A DNA stretch of 64,000 nucleotides from Eudorina sp. 2006-703-Eu-15 (Eukaryota > Chlorophyta > Chlorophyceae > Chlamydomonadales > Volvocaceae). How positions within the stretch are numbered: position 1 is the stretch's first letter; each line of letters opens with the position of its first letter. Position numbers and translations under genes: made by a program. This document shows, in pieces, positions 13,283 through 25,700 of this stretch. The stretch is from assembly GCA_003117195.1 (NCBI GenBank), contig BDSI01000099.1, positions 270,479-334,478 on the forward strand, in the 5' to 3' direction. The notes beneath the pieces are model-generated. The model was not told where the DNA came from and did no database searches. It saw nothing but the letters and a program-made list of their open reading frames with translations.

Positions 13283-13290
13283 TATATAAA
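13283..13290 (+). promoter_or_regulatory. TATA box of pherophorin A
   Basis: TATATAAA lies 63 bp upstream of the pherophorin A ATG. The three minus-strand pherophorins have an A/T-rich TATA-like element at almost the same distance (about 68 bp), which supports the assignment. Confidence 0.6.
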
Positions 13291-13353
13291 CTGCTGGGAC
13301 ATTCTCTTCTGACATCGATCGACTTCTTCATCGTTCATCGGAAGTCGATTATC

Positions 13354-16300
13354 ATGGGGAAATCACATGTGCATTTAATACTTGCGGCAGCTCTGGCATT
13401 TGCCTGGTAAGTTGATGCCGGCGTCCACAATGATAACTTCTTATAGATTACACAACAGCAGTTTATTTGTTTGTTATACGCATCACATATTCAGTGCTGA
13501 TACACGCTCAAATTCCTTGTTTAATTACCTCCAGGGACCTACGAACCTGTTTCGCAGAAGCGCACAAGTGCATTACCCGCATCTCTTATGTCACAATCGA
13601 TGTTACATGTTCATGAAAACTGTGAACATCTGCTCTTCAGTTGATGTGACGCACATTGGCCTTGTCAGGAGTGGAGATATCGTGGATCGCAGCTGCCGCG
13701 CATGCGGATGACGAACTAGCATCAACAACATACCAAGAAACCACATTAACAATATCTTCCGTCGTCATTTTACTATCTTCGCAGGAGCGCCGCTGTCACG
13801 AACGCGCAGTACAACTTCGGCGACCCTTCTGACGCCTTCGTGGGTATGGGGGAGCAGACGGGCCTCATTCCCAGCTTCCCCTACCGGGACTGCGCCACCA
13901 AAATCGGCGCATATCGGCTCGCCCCGGACGTCACATCCCCCAGCCCCGGCCAGTACTGCTTCACCATCACGGTGCAGACTCAGAACTGCAACAACGCGTG
14001 CTGCAACACGGACCTCTACAAAATCGAGTTCAACGTGTCTTCCAGCTGCATCACCCAGCCGGCGTCCATTGTGGCAGCCACCCTCAACGGCGTCCCCACC
14101 AAGGTCGGAGCGGCGTTCGGCAGGCCCGTCAACGGCCGCAACGGCACCGCCATCCTGCGCCTCTCGCAGCTGAGCCTCAACACCGCCACGGCAGCGGACG
14201 CGCAGCTGTGCCTCACCCTCAAGCCCGCCCGCGGCGCCACCGGCTGCGCCACCCTGGAGCAGATGTGTGTGGCTCCGCCCGGGTACCAGAACGGGACGTG
14301 TTTCGCAGCCATGTACGACACGGCATGCCAGTGCTGTCCTGTGTCGTCCAACTTCGTACCTGTTCCCGTCATCGTTAACCCGCCGTCGCCGGAACCGCCG
14401 ATGCCGCCGTCCCCGGCTCCGCCCAGCCCTCCGCCGCCTAGCCCGCCGCCGCCACCTCCGCCGAGCCCGCCTCCACCGCCACCGCCAAGCCCTCCGCCGC
14501 CGCCGCCGCCTAGCCCGCCGCCGCCGAGTCCGCCGCCGCCGAGCCCACACCCGCCCAGTCCGCGTCCGCCCAGCCCTCCACCGCCCAGCCCTCCTCCGCC
14601 CAGCCCTCCTCCGCCCAGCCCTCCTCCGCCCCCTCCGCCCAGCCCGCCACCACCTCCTCCGCCTAGCCCGCCGCCGCCGCCGCCGCCGAGCCCGCCGCCG
14701 CCGAGCCCGCCGCCGCCCAGCCCACCGCCGCCCAGCCCGCGTCCGCCCAGCCCTCCTCCGCCAAGCCCTCCTCCGCCGAGCCCTCCGCCGCCACCTCCGC
14801 CGAGCCCGCCACCACCACCGCCTCCCAGCCCTCCGCCGCCGCCGCCGCCAAGCCCGCCACCACCTCCTCCGCCTAGCCCTCCGCCGCCGCCACCGCCCAG
14901 CCCCCCACCGCCCAGCCCGCCACCGCCGAGCCCACACCCGCCAAGCCCGCGTCCACCAAGCCCTCCTCCGCCGAGCCCTCCGCCGCCTAGCCCTCCGCCG
15001 CCACCTCCGCCTAGCCCGCCACCCCCACCTCCGCCTAGCCCGCCGCCACCGCCTCCGCCGAGCCCGCCTCCACCACCTCCGCCGAGCCCTCCGCCGCCGA
15101 GCCCGCGCCCGCCAAGCCCTCCGCCGCCCCCTCCGCCTAGCCCGCCGCCACCGCCGCCGCCGAGCCCGCCGCCGCCGCCGCCACCGAGCCCTCCGCCCCC
15201 GCCACCGCCGAGCCCTCCACCGCCGAGCCCGCGCCCGCCAAGCCCTCCGCCGCCCCCTCCGCCCAGCCCGCCGCCACCGCCGCCGCCGAGCCCGCCGCCG
15301 CCGCCGCCACCGAGCCCGCCGCCGCCGCCGCCACCGAGCCCTCCGCCCCCGCCACCGCCGAGCCCTCCACCGCCGAGCCCGCGCCCGCCAAGCCCTCCGC
15401 CGCCCCCTCCGCCCAGCCCGCCACCGCCGAGCCCGCGCCCGCCCAGCCCGCCACCGCCCAGCCCACCTCCGCCCAGCCCGCCGCCACCCAGCCCACCGCC
15501 ACCGAGCCCGCGGCCACCAAGCCCTCGCCCACCAAGCCCTCGTCCCCGAGTCCCCCGCCGCCACCTCCGCCAAGCCCGCCACCGCCACCTCCGCCAAGCC
15601 CGCCCCCGCCGCCTCCGCCAAGCCCACCCCCGCCACCGCCGCCACCGCCACCACCACCTCCTCCGCCACCCCCGCCACCGCCACTCCCTCCCCCTCCGCC
15701 ACCACCTCCTCCGCCCCCTCCACCGCCACCCCCGCCGCCCACGCCACCACCTCCGCCGCCTCCGCCTCCGCCACCACCTCCGCCACCTCCGCCGCCTCCG
15801 CCACCTCCGCCAGCTCCACCACCGCGATTCCCCATCGCACCGGCGCAGCCGCCCTCCTGCCAGGTGTGCATCTACTCCAAGCTCGTGCCTCCCGCTATCG
15901 ACACCCGGCCGTACCGGTACGACAACAAGACCTGCGCCGCCATCCAGAAGAGCATCTCCGACTCCATCAACGCCGCTCTGATCCAGGCCAAGATCCCCAT
16001 GGTGTCGTACTTTGCGCCCAACGCCTCCAACTGCGCCCCCCTGGAGGTCAAGGTGTGCGGCACCTTCCAGTCCTCCTTCGACGCCCAGCGCTTCAAGCCC
16101 ACGGCCGAGGGCCTGCTGCCGTTCTGGTTGGAGGTGTCCGCCGGCGGCAGCGTGTGCCGCCCTGAGCTGGAGGGGTACAAGGTGGTGGTCACCACCAAGG
16201 ACAACGTGTGCCTGCCCCTGGAGTCCACCGCCGACTGCTTCCTGCCCTTCGCGCCCTTCCCCAACTGCACGTGAGTGGGAAAAGCGATGCGTAGATAGTC

Positions 16301-17149
16301 CAGGGAGGGGGCCGCGCGATGTACTACAGCAATCTGTAGCTGTTGGGCTGGATACACAGCTGTGCTGAACTCGAATGAAGTCCCAGCCAACTCTTTTTAA
16401 CTGACTGTCGTACTGGTACGCTTTGCCCCTACAGGTGCAACACGACCCAGGGTCTCAGCCCCTTCACGGTCAACCCTCGCTTCACGGCCAACCCCGGCCG
16501 CACCACCACCGAGTACTGCTTCACAGTCAACACCATCGCCACCACCAACGCCGTGCCCTTCGTCACAGCCTCGGACGTGGATTCCTTCATCGCCCAGTCG
16601 TTCGACTACTCCGACACGGAGGGGTTCGCATCCCGTACGGCAGTGACGTGCGGTGGGCCCAACGACCGCCTCTCCAAGATCGAGTTCCTGATCAACCAAA
16701 ACATGAGCTCCTTCATCCGCGGCTTCAACCTGTACCCGGCGGTGGGGCAGCCCAGCCGGCTGTCGGTCTCCTGGGGCGCCGCCGGCACCAACTCCCTCAA
16801 AGGTGAGCCAACCAGCTAGAGCGTGTCCTTTAGGCCGGGGCGAGCCACCACAGCGGATGCCTAGCCAGGTGGATCCGCCAGGCGCGCGCCGCATGCCTTG
16901 CAGGTGTCGAGTACCCCTACCGGTGTACCGGACCCTGATCCTGACTCCGCCCCGCCCCGCCCCGCGTCCCTCGCAGCCACCAACATCAACTGGTCCATCG
17001 CCCAGGCCAACGGCGGCCGCGTGTGTGTGGAGGTGCGGAACCCCGTCTCCATGAGCGACCTGTGCCTGGGGCTGCCCGGCCAGTGCTACACCTCCACCTT
17101 CAACATCAACAGGCAGTGCTGCCCCATCTTCAGGGCTGGGCCGCAGTAA
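13354..17149 (+). CDS. Pherophorin A (two pherophorin domains around a Ser-Pro rod), frame broken in the rod
   Basis: A secreted hydroxyproline-rich extracellular-matrix glycoprotein of volvocine type. Exons: 13354-13406 (signal peptide, hydrophobic core LILAAALAFAW), 13785-16270, 16435-16802, 16977-17149, all with GT-AG borders. The first pherophorin (DUF3707) domain is Cys-rich and ends near 14385. The rod, mainly SPPPPPPP and SPPPP units, runs to about 15825. The second domain starts at CQVCIYSKL and crosses two introns. Exons total 3080 nt, one short of a multiple of three: at 15543-15547 a C run has four bases where the repeat predicts five, and the frame changes there. With that base the product would be about 1026 residues. 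Unlike its paralogues, A has no intron between YKIE and FNVSSS. Whether the frame break is real or a sequencing error cannot be told here. Confidence 0.85.
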
Positions 17150-18849
17150 AGGCAACCGCCGACCTGCCTCCCGTGAGACCAGCAGCAGCAGCAGCGCCAG
17201 TGCCGAGCGGTGGCCATGGCAGCAGTGCATGTGCGCGCCATTCAGGGACTGCACAGAATGCGCAAGTATCGCGGTCCCGTCCAGAAGGCATGCAGGCTGC
17301 GTCCTCGGGTGCTTCTGGGGAGTAGAGCCTGACGCGTCGATTGAGGCGAGGGTATTTGGCACACACACACATACACAGCTCGTTCATGCAGGAAGTCGTG
17401 CGGTCGTCTAGGGTTTATTGCAGACGTGCCAAAGTAGATGTAGATGCTGTGTTCGGGCCTCGCGGCAGGGCCATGGGGATAGACCTGCATTAAGAAGAAG
17501 TAGGGTGCAGCGTGATTATTGCGCGCGTACGTGCTTAGCAGGGCGCCCATGCTGCGATATCGTGGCATGCATGAAGACTGAATTTTTGCTGATTGGCCCA
17601 GATGTTCTGGTACGACGGACTTCGTCGGTTGCCGTGGTCGGTTGTGCCCTCGACTGAAATGCAAGTTGTGGAGTGGGATCCGTCGCCGTGTGTGGCTGCG
17701 CCGTCGATTGAGTAGCAGGTGGTACGGTTCCCGAGGGTGCGTTAGAACTGCATGGTTGCGGCTGCGGATGTCGTGGCCTCGTAGGAGTTGCCCAACCGAA
17801 TGTCGGCAGCGCCGCAGCGTACCGTGCGGAGGTGACGGGCTCGATTTGTGCCGCGCGGCGCCGTCCGAATTGATTGTACTGGCTGGCTGAATGAATTCCC
17901 TTGGTGCTGCGCCGGTGCGCGCTTCCGTAATCGGGGCAATTAGAATTATGGCAGGCATGCAGTCGGATGTGACGGGGCATCGGTTGGCAGGGTTGAATTG
18001 GCTGCGCAGATCAAAGAACGATCATAACCGACATCAGTAGTGGGCGACGCAGGTATTTTGCCCTTGGGAATGTAGTCTTTCTCTTAGCTCGTATTAATTG
18101 TTTTATATCGAGTATGTAGCACCCTAGAGCTAAGCGCACATATGGGAACTCGCTCGTATGTACCTGGCTTTGCTAAGACCGCGGCCGCTTGCAGCTTGGC
18201 GGTGCGTACGGCTATAATGTACGACGCTCCGATTGTGGGCATAAAGGAGGGCATGCTGTGTGTGTATGTGTGTCCCTCGGGCCGTCGTCATCGTGCTGCC
18301 TGACAATATCCGACGGGCGCCTTACTTGCGTTAGTAGCAAGCACCCCGGCCGCCGCGCCGGGGGAAGTAAGGAGCTAACCCGTGCGCTCGTTCTATGGGT
18401 CAGCGGCCTGCTGTGTCGGTCTGTGTTGGCCTGTGGGCAACAGGCCTGTGGTTGGCCGATGTTGGCCTGCGGGCAATCACCAACAGGCCTGTGGTTGGCC
18501 TGTGGATTGCTCTGGTACACGCAGCCTCCTGCTGTGGGTGCCAAGACCCGCAACGAAGGACATTGCGTATGAGAGCGTTGCAGCGAACCCCGCAAAGGGA
18601 TCACCGTTTGTAACATCGCTGTCTTTATCATCTGGCGATGGCCAAGTCTGCGGATATGCCCCTTCACACAGTTGGCAGTTAATAGCGACTCGTGCTTCAT
18701 GCAGCCGGTGTATGTAGAACCCTGTTTGTACGGCATGTGCGGAACGAAGGGTACATGTCCGTCCCTAGGGAACATGTGCGTACGGCCGCCGTACGTAGCC
18801 ATAATTACCATACGGACGACGCAGTAACAAAGCATGCTAGGGCTTATGT

Positions 18850-18883
18850 AGTAGTAGTAGTAATAGTAGTAGTAGTAGTAGTA
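18850..18883. repeat. (AGT)n microsatellite
   Basis: About eleven trinucleotide units of gta/agt, with one interruption (taatag). Confidence 0.85.
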
Positions 18884-19311
18884 TGGTAATGACCCACGAC
18901 CCCTATGTTCCTAATGATGGCTCATTTAGAGTGCGAGCCGTCATGCGCCAGCTGGAGGCGCCCCTGCTCGCCCCATGCACTCGTTCCCCAACACATACCG
19001 TACTAGCAGACGCGCTCAGCTTCGTCGGTGGTGTGCATCGACTGTTACTTTCAGAGATCCTCCCGCCTCTGTCGGGTGTGTGTGGTAAAGTACCATGTCG
19101 TACCATGTCGTACTATGGCAGGTGGAATCTCGTCTAGGGGCGTCTAGGTTGCGCAGGGCGCACATTTGGCTGGCGGAGCCTCCGCCGCCCGTGGAGCTAT
19201 GCATCCGGGATGCGGTGGTGTTGGCGGCGGTCGTGGCCATGGCGACTGGCCGCCGCTTCGTTCATGGCGGCCGCCCTGCGGCGGACAGCGTCCCGTCGGG
19301 GTCCGGCTGTG

Positions 19312-20095
19312 AATGAATGAATGTTACAGCGGACCCCAAAAGGATCAACGATGTATACCAGGGCAAGCCCCAGCAGGCCCCACCGCCGAGGCTGTGTCTC
19401 CGGGGCAGGATTTGTCAGAGCAGGGGGAGCGGACTCCGCGGGTCATCGGTGACAGCCGAAGCTTCCTCACCATACACTGCATAATCGAACTGGCGCCACC
19501 ATGGCGCACCGGACAGGCTCCACAAGTGCACCGACACACTCCCCGTGCCCACACTACCAGGGAACCACCGCGTTCCTGAGAACCAACCACGGCTAGGAAT
19601 AAAGCCCGCTCAGGGGGATTTAGCCACCAGGGCGGCCCTATTAGCGAACCACCACCCCAACCGGCTGCTGCAGGGGGCCCGGCATGCCATAAGCCCCATT
19701 TTGAAGGGGCCACGGTGTTCGCTGGGTGAGGGTTGCTCCACTAGCGGTCGCTGGGCACTGTCACGAGCCAGGCGTGGGTTTTTCCATGACCTAGAAAGGG
19801 TGCGGCACTTGATGCTCCATTGGTTGTGGTAGCTGCGTAATGGGGTGCCTGCGTGGGCGACCTCGCTCCCCCGTGCTTGACTTTATCCACTTCTGGGTAT
19901 CCCGCCCGCTGCTGTGCCCAACTGCCTATCCCTTTGGTAGTAGGGTTACCCCGCTGTGCGCCTCTGCTTGCGTAGGTGGCTGTCTGGGTGGGGCTGCGGC
20001 CCTCTGTACTTCTTGTTCGCGGCGTTGAGGTGCGGGCCCTGGTATACGGTACGCCGTTGATCCCTTTTCGAGGTCCGCTGTAACGTCCATTCGTA
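19312..20095. mobile_element. Composite block with two retroelement ends in inverted orientation
   Basis: The left side begins with (GAAT)n then gttacagcggaccccaaaag, the reverse complement of the family 3' end. The right side ends with gatcccttttcgaggtccgc, tgtaac and a CATT-like tail in plus orientation. The interior right half (about 19735-20095) matches the reverse complement of 41884-42250. The segment 19430-19495 matches the reverse complement of 21441-21500, so a second subfamily is also present. Two opposed insertions explain this better than one inverted-repeat transposon, because other copies end singly. Confidence 0.5.
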
Positions 20096-21440
20096 CATAC
20101 CTTACAATAGGCAAGGCTTCTCAAATGGTCTGTACACGAAAGCTACATACGAACGTGCGCCTTGGGGCCCGAGGCAGCAGCATGTTCCATCCGGGCGAAC
20201 GCCCTGTCACGAGATGTTGTTGTTACGAGCCACGGGTGGGTGCGCTTACGTGCCAGACCGACAGACACCAACGTCATTTGTTATGCATGGTACTCATCAT
20301 AATTATGACTATATTATTGCTCCAACGCCTTTGCGACCAGATGTAACGACGACTGCGGTCTTGCAGCGCCCGTGATTGCCGATGCAACGCCCGTCGTCGA
20401 CACTACGGGTGGTGCGGCGCCCGTTCATTCGCGTTGGGATGCGCCGCAACGTACGCTGGCACTTGTATTTCTTGGATTTTCGCGACAACATTGGTACTCC
20501 GCTCGAGGCCTTCGCCGTTCCAGCTATTTAAGGCCACGATGAACGTCTCTATACAGATGGCGGGCGGCGACCAGCCCATGAAGGGCCACGAGAAACCCAT
20601 AACATAAGCGCGAAAAATAGAACATAAACAAGGAAACAAAGAAAGAACTCAAAAGAAATGCTTCGGGTTCTTGGAAATTCATTAATTGAATCACGGGACG
20701 GTGACGCATTACAGTCGGTCTCGGGTTCTGTCAGGTTGGGCAAAAATCGCAATGAAAGGTTTCTAACGCGTTGAGTTCTACGCGATATACCTTCCGATTC
20801 ATGCTGTGCTACTGAACAGTGATTTTGCACTTTAACGGCGAAGTGCTTGTGTTCAACGAAGGTTGAGTGACGCCTGCATGTGGTACGGCGGGTCTGGCCC
20901 TGTCCGGCGCGGTTTCCAGGAGAGGCAATCCTGCGTGGTGAGGCACCAACGAGCGATCTGGGCCCGTTGGAACACCCGGTCGGGACTCGTGTCCATCTTG
21001 ATACGGTTACGACTACTACCGTGATACCTACCTGGATTTATCACTTCTGTCACGTTGAGCGCGACTAGCGCGACTGGGGCCTTCTTGCAGCGGACTGCGC
21101 TGCTGCCGCCGAGCTGGCGTGGCACCGCTCGCTTAGTTCTCGCTCCAGCATATGTCGTACAACGTACGGCGGCAAAGTGCGCGAGCTTCAGCGCACCGCC
21201 CCGGGGAGCATGTGCGTGAGTGTGTGTTTGTGTCAGCAACGAACATGGAGGTAGATAGGACCCGGAGTTGATGATCTTCGCGCGATCAGCTGCATGCTGA
21301 TCACGGTATTGGATTTTCCATCGGCCTCGCTTGCGGACGGAGGACGTAGTACGGCAAATGTTTTCCTGATGATAACACGAGAGCATAGTTGGACACGACC
21401 TTTGCGATGAATGCTGAAATAATGCGTTAGTTCATTTAGG

Positions 21441-21524
21441 CAGTGTATGGTGAAGCCTCGGCTGTCGCCGGGGCTGTCACCGATGACCCGCGGGGTCCGC
21501 TGTAACATCCTAATAATAATAATG
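21441..21524 (+). mobile_element. 3' end of a second subfamily, (AAT)n tail
   Basis: The sequence gtgtatggtgaagcctcggc followed by gtcaccgatgacccgcgggg and tccgctgtaacat ends in taataataataatg. The upstream part is shared with the reverse complement of 19430-19495, and the terminal part with the CATT-tailed family. Confidence 0.45.
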
Positions 21525-22773
21525 CGTTTGCGTACTGTGTTTGCGTACTGTGTGCATTTGTGAGGCCCGTGAGCAAATGACACGTAAATCCGCGAGGGGG
21601 AATCCTTCCGGGTTACAGCAATCAAAAGACAGCGCTGTGTCATCCATTCATTCACATGCGCACTGACCGTGAGCCCGCACACCGCCTGAGAGCTATGGAC
21701 ACCGCATCTCCGACCGCCCAGGGCCAAAGAGGTGCCATGTACGGTAAATTGCTGCTCGGGGGCGGCTCGGGTCTCCACCGACAGACAGAACCGTGCGGAA
21801 CAAGCTAACGTCAACCCTCATTCTGGACCGAGAGTAACTGCGAGCCCGTCATATCAACGGATTGCCTGCGCAGGCTATGCCTATGTTTCCGCATAACACC
21901 GCACGATTCATGCTAACGTGTCTAGGGGTTGACGCCACGCCCTCGACACGCCATCATTGTACGGCATCACCGTACCTACGTGCAACATCGAGCGGGCCAA
22001 GACTTGCCCGCTGCGTGTGCCACCTAGCCACTAGGAAGTTCTCCGTCGGTAACGAATGCAATCAGAAATCTAAGAGCAACGCAGGCGAGCATCACCATCT
22101 AGCGAGCGCGGACTAGCTGCGGCACCGCCCTATCTAGCAGGTGCTGCCAGGTAGGCCAGGAAGGCCGTCCTCCCTCCTTTGCAACAGCCCCAATCAACTA
22201 ACAAATAACCCCGCATACGCCGCATTAAAGTCTTCTTCGCCTAGGCATCAATCTAAAACCTTCAAGTCCTGTACATCTACCATCCTGTACAACTACCTGC
22301 CTTCTAGTGACTAATCCGTGGGTCACGCGAAAGAACCGGCGGCGCCGCCGAGACGGCGCTGGCTGCCTCTGACGGCTGTAGCCGAGATATGTACGAGCTC
22401 CGCGGCAGCTCCCCTGCCCCGATTCCATTCTTTGCCGCTCCCGTCCCATCTTGAGCAGTGTTACGTAGGGTAATGTTCAATCAATCGCAACAAACGAGCA
22501 ACGGCCGCTGCCCGCGGCACACGCAACCAACCCAACGCGGCACCTCCAAGCATCCGAATGCATGCAGCAGTTATTTGTTTATCAACCGCCCTCCTGCTGT
22601 TCGTTCGAGTAGGCAGTCGGCCTCCTGCGTCATCCGTTGCGAGGCCTTCATGCCATTAAATACCATGTGAGCCTCATAATGTAGGCAATCAAATCCCCGG
22701 TGGTCCATTCGTTGGAAGTCAAGGTGCCCCCCAGGTCAGCTGAGCAGCAGCAGCAGCTGCTTCGCCTCCGCTG

Positions 22774-25700
22774 TTACTGCGGCCCAGCCCTGAAGATGGG
22801 GCAGCACTGCCTGTTGATGTTGAAGGTGGAGGTGTAGCACTGGCCGGGCAGCCCCAGGCACAGGTCGCTCATGGAGACGGGGTTCCGCACCTCCACACAC
22901 ACGCGGCCGCCGTTGGCCTGGGCGATGGACCAGTTGATGTTGGTGGCTGCGAGGGACGCGGGGCGAGGGGCGGGGCGGAGTCAGGATCAGGGTCCGGTAC
23001 ACCGCCGGTAGGGGTACTCGACACCTGCAAGGCATGCGGCGCGCGCCTGGCGGATCCACCTGGCTAGGCATCCGCTGTGATGGCTCGCCCCGGCCTAAAG
23101 GACACGCTCTAGCTGGTTTGCTCACCTTTGAGGGAGTTGGTGCCGGCGGCGCCCCAGGAGACCGACAGCCGGCTGGGCTGCCCCACCGCGGGGTACAGGT
23201 TGAAGCCGCGGATGAAGGAGCTCATGTTTTGATTGACCAGGAACTCGATCTTGGAGAGGCGGTCGTTGGGCCCACCGCACGTCACTGCCGTACGGGATGC
23301 GAACCCCTCCGTGTCGGAGTAGTCGAACGACTGCGCGATGAAGGAGTCCACGTCCGAGGCTGTGACGAAGGGCACTGCGTTGGTGGTGGCGATGGTGTTG
23401 ACTGTGAAGCAGTACTCGGTGGTGGTGCGGCCAGGGTTGGCCGTGAAGCGAGGGTTGACCGTGAAGGGGCTGAGACCCTGGGTCGTGTTGCACCTGTCGG
23501 GCCAAGCGTACCAGTACGACAGTCAGTTAAAAAGAGTTGGTTGGAAGTTCATTCGAGTTCAGCACAGTTGTGCATCCATCGTGTATTTAACCCAGCGGCT
23601 ACAGATTGCTGTAGTACATCGCGCGGCCCCCTCCCTGGGCTATCTACCGTATCGCTGTTCCCACTCACGTGCAGTTGGGGAAGGGCGCGAAGGGCAGGAA
23701 GCAGTCGGCGGTGGACTCCAGGGGCAGGCACACGTTGTCCTTGGTGGTGACCACCACCTTGTACCCCTCCAACTCAGGGCGGCATACGCTGCCGCCGGCG
23801 GACACCTCCAACCAGAACGGCAGCAGGCCCTCGGCCGTGGGCTTGAAGCGCTGGGCGTCGAAGGAGGACTGGAAGGTGCCGCACACCTTGACCTCCAGGG
23901 GGGCGCAGTTGGAGGCGTTGGGTGCAAAGTACGACACCATGGGGATCTTGGCCTGGATCAAAGCGGCGTTGATGGAGTCGGAGATGCTCTTCTGGATGGC
24001 GGCGCAGGTCTTGTTGTCGTACCGGTACGGCCGGGTGTCGATCGCGGGAGGCACCAGCTTGGAGTAGATGCACACCTGGCAGGAGGGCGGCAGCGCTGGT
24101 GCGATGGGGAATCGCGGTGGTGGAGTTGGCGGAGGTGGCGGAGGCGGCGGAGGTGGCGGAGGTGGTGGCGGGGGCGGAGGTGGCGGCGGAGGTGGCGGGG
24201 GTGGCGGTGGCGGTGGAGGAGGAGGAGTGGGTGGCCGCGGGGGTGGCGGCGGGGAGGTGGCGGGGGTGGCGGGGGAGGCGGGGGTGGCGGCAGCGGAGGT
24301 GGTGGTGGTGGCGGTGGCGGCGGTGGAGGAGGCGGGGGCGGTGGCGGCGGTGGCGGCAGCGGAGGTGGTGGTGGTGGCGGTGGCGGAGGTGGAGGAGGCG
24401 GGGGGGGTGGCGGAGGCGGCGGCAGCGGAGGTGGTGGTGGTGGCGGTGGCGGCGGTGGAGGAGGCGGGGGCGGTGGCGGCGGTGGCGGCAGCGGAGGTGG
24501 TGGTGGTGGCGGTGGCGGAGGTGGAGGAGGCGGGGGCGGTGGCGGCGGTGGCGGTAGCGGAGGTGGTGGTGGTGGCGGTGGCGGCGGTGGAGGAGGCGGG
24601 GGGGCGGCGGCGGCGGCGGGAGCGGGGGTGGCGGAGGAGGAGGCGGCGGCGGCGGCGGTGGCGGTGGTGGTGGCGGCGGCGGTGGGAGCGGTGGTGGTGG
24701 CGGCGGCGGCGGTGGTGGCGGCGGTGGTGGCGGCGGCGGCGGTGGTGGAGGTGGTGGCGGAGGAGGTGGGAGCGGTGGCGGTGGCGGTGGCGGCGGCGGA
24801 GGGGGCGGTGGTGTGGGAGGCGGCGGTGAAGGCGGTGGCGGTGGCGGCGGCCTTGGCGGAGGTGGTGGTGGCGGGCTGGGCGGGGGCGGGGGTGGAGGGC
24901 TGGGCGGAGGAGGGCTTGGCGGCGGTGGTGGCGGCGGGCTGGGCGGCGGTGGTGGGGGGGGCCTGGGTGGAGGTGGTGGCGGCGGGCTCGGCGGCGGTGG
25001 TGGTGGTGGGCTGGGTGGAGGTGGGGGCGGAGGGCTTGGCGGTGGTGGTGGGGCGGACTCGGCGGCGGTGGTGGTGGCGGGCTGGGTGGCGGCGGCGGCG
25101 GAGGGCTTGGCGGTGGTGGTGGGGGCGGACTCGGCGGCGGTGGTGGTGGCGGGCTGGGTGGCGGCGGCGGCGGAGGGCTTGGCGGTGGCGGTGGAGGCGG
25201 GCTCGGCGGAGGTGGCGGCGGCGGGCTAGGCGGCGGCGGGCTGGGCGGAGCCGGGGACGGCGGCATCGGCGGTTCTGGTGACGGCGGGTTCACGATGAGG
25301 GGAACCGGCACGAAGTTGGACGACACAGGGCAGCACTTGCACGCGGTGTCGTACATGGCCGCGAAGCACGTCCCGTTCTGGTACCCGGGCGGGGCCGCAC
25401 ACATCTGCTCCAGGGTGGCGCAGCCGGTGGCGCCGCGGGCGGGCTTGAGGGTGAGGCACAGCTGCGCGTCCGCTGCCGTGGCGGTGTTGAGGCTCAGCTG
25501 CGAGAGGCGCAGGATGGCGGTGCCGTTGCGGCCGTTGACGGGCCTGCCGAACGACGCTCCGACCTTGGTGGGGACGCCGTTTATGGTGACTGCCACAATG
25601 GACGCCGGCTGGGTGATGCAGCTGGAAGACACGTTGAACTGCGGCCAGACGACAAGGGAAAGGGATACGGGTCAAGTGGCATGAGCTGAGAAATGGTCAA

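Larger units (their letters stand above)
17150..21589. other. Region without a supported gene between convergent pherophorins
   Basis: This is the 3' side of pherophorin A and the far 3' side of pherophorin B. Open frames are short and give no recognisable proteins. It contains the composite retroelement block at 19312-20095, an element end near 21441-21524, a possible fragment near 18575-18606 and a short (AGT)n tract at 18850-18883. Confidence 0.55.

Noticed and set aside
17242..18835. Open frames of 200-240 codons on the minus strand downstream of pherophorin A
   Set aside because: No domain similarity, and the composition looks like translated non-coding DNA.
19312..20095. Single DNA transposon with terminal inverted repeats
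   Set aside because: The same end sequence occurs singly elsewhere with variable 5' truncation and simple-repeat tails, which fits two opposed retroelement insertions better.
24068..25281. Long Gly-rich plus-strand open frames opposite the pherophorin rods (also near 29818-31944 and 36406-39036)
   Set aside because: They mirror the Ser-Pro repeat on the other strand, run through introns and domains of the real genes, and have no signal peptide or domain of their own.
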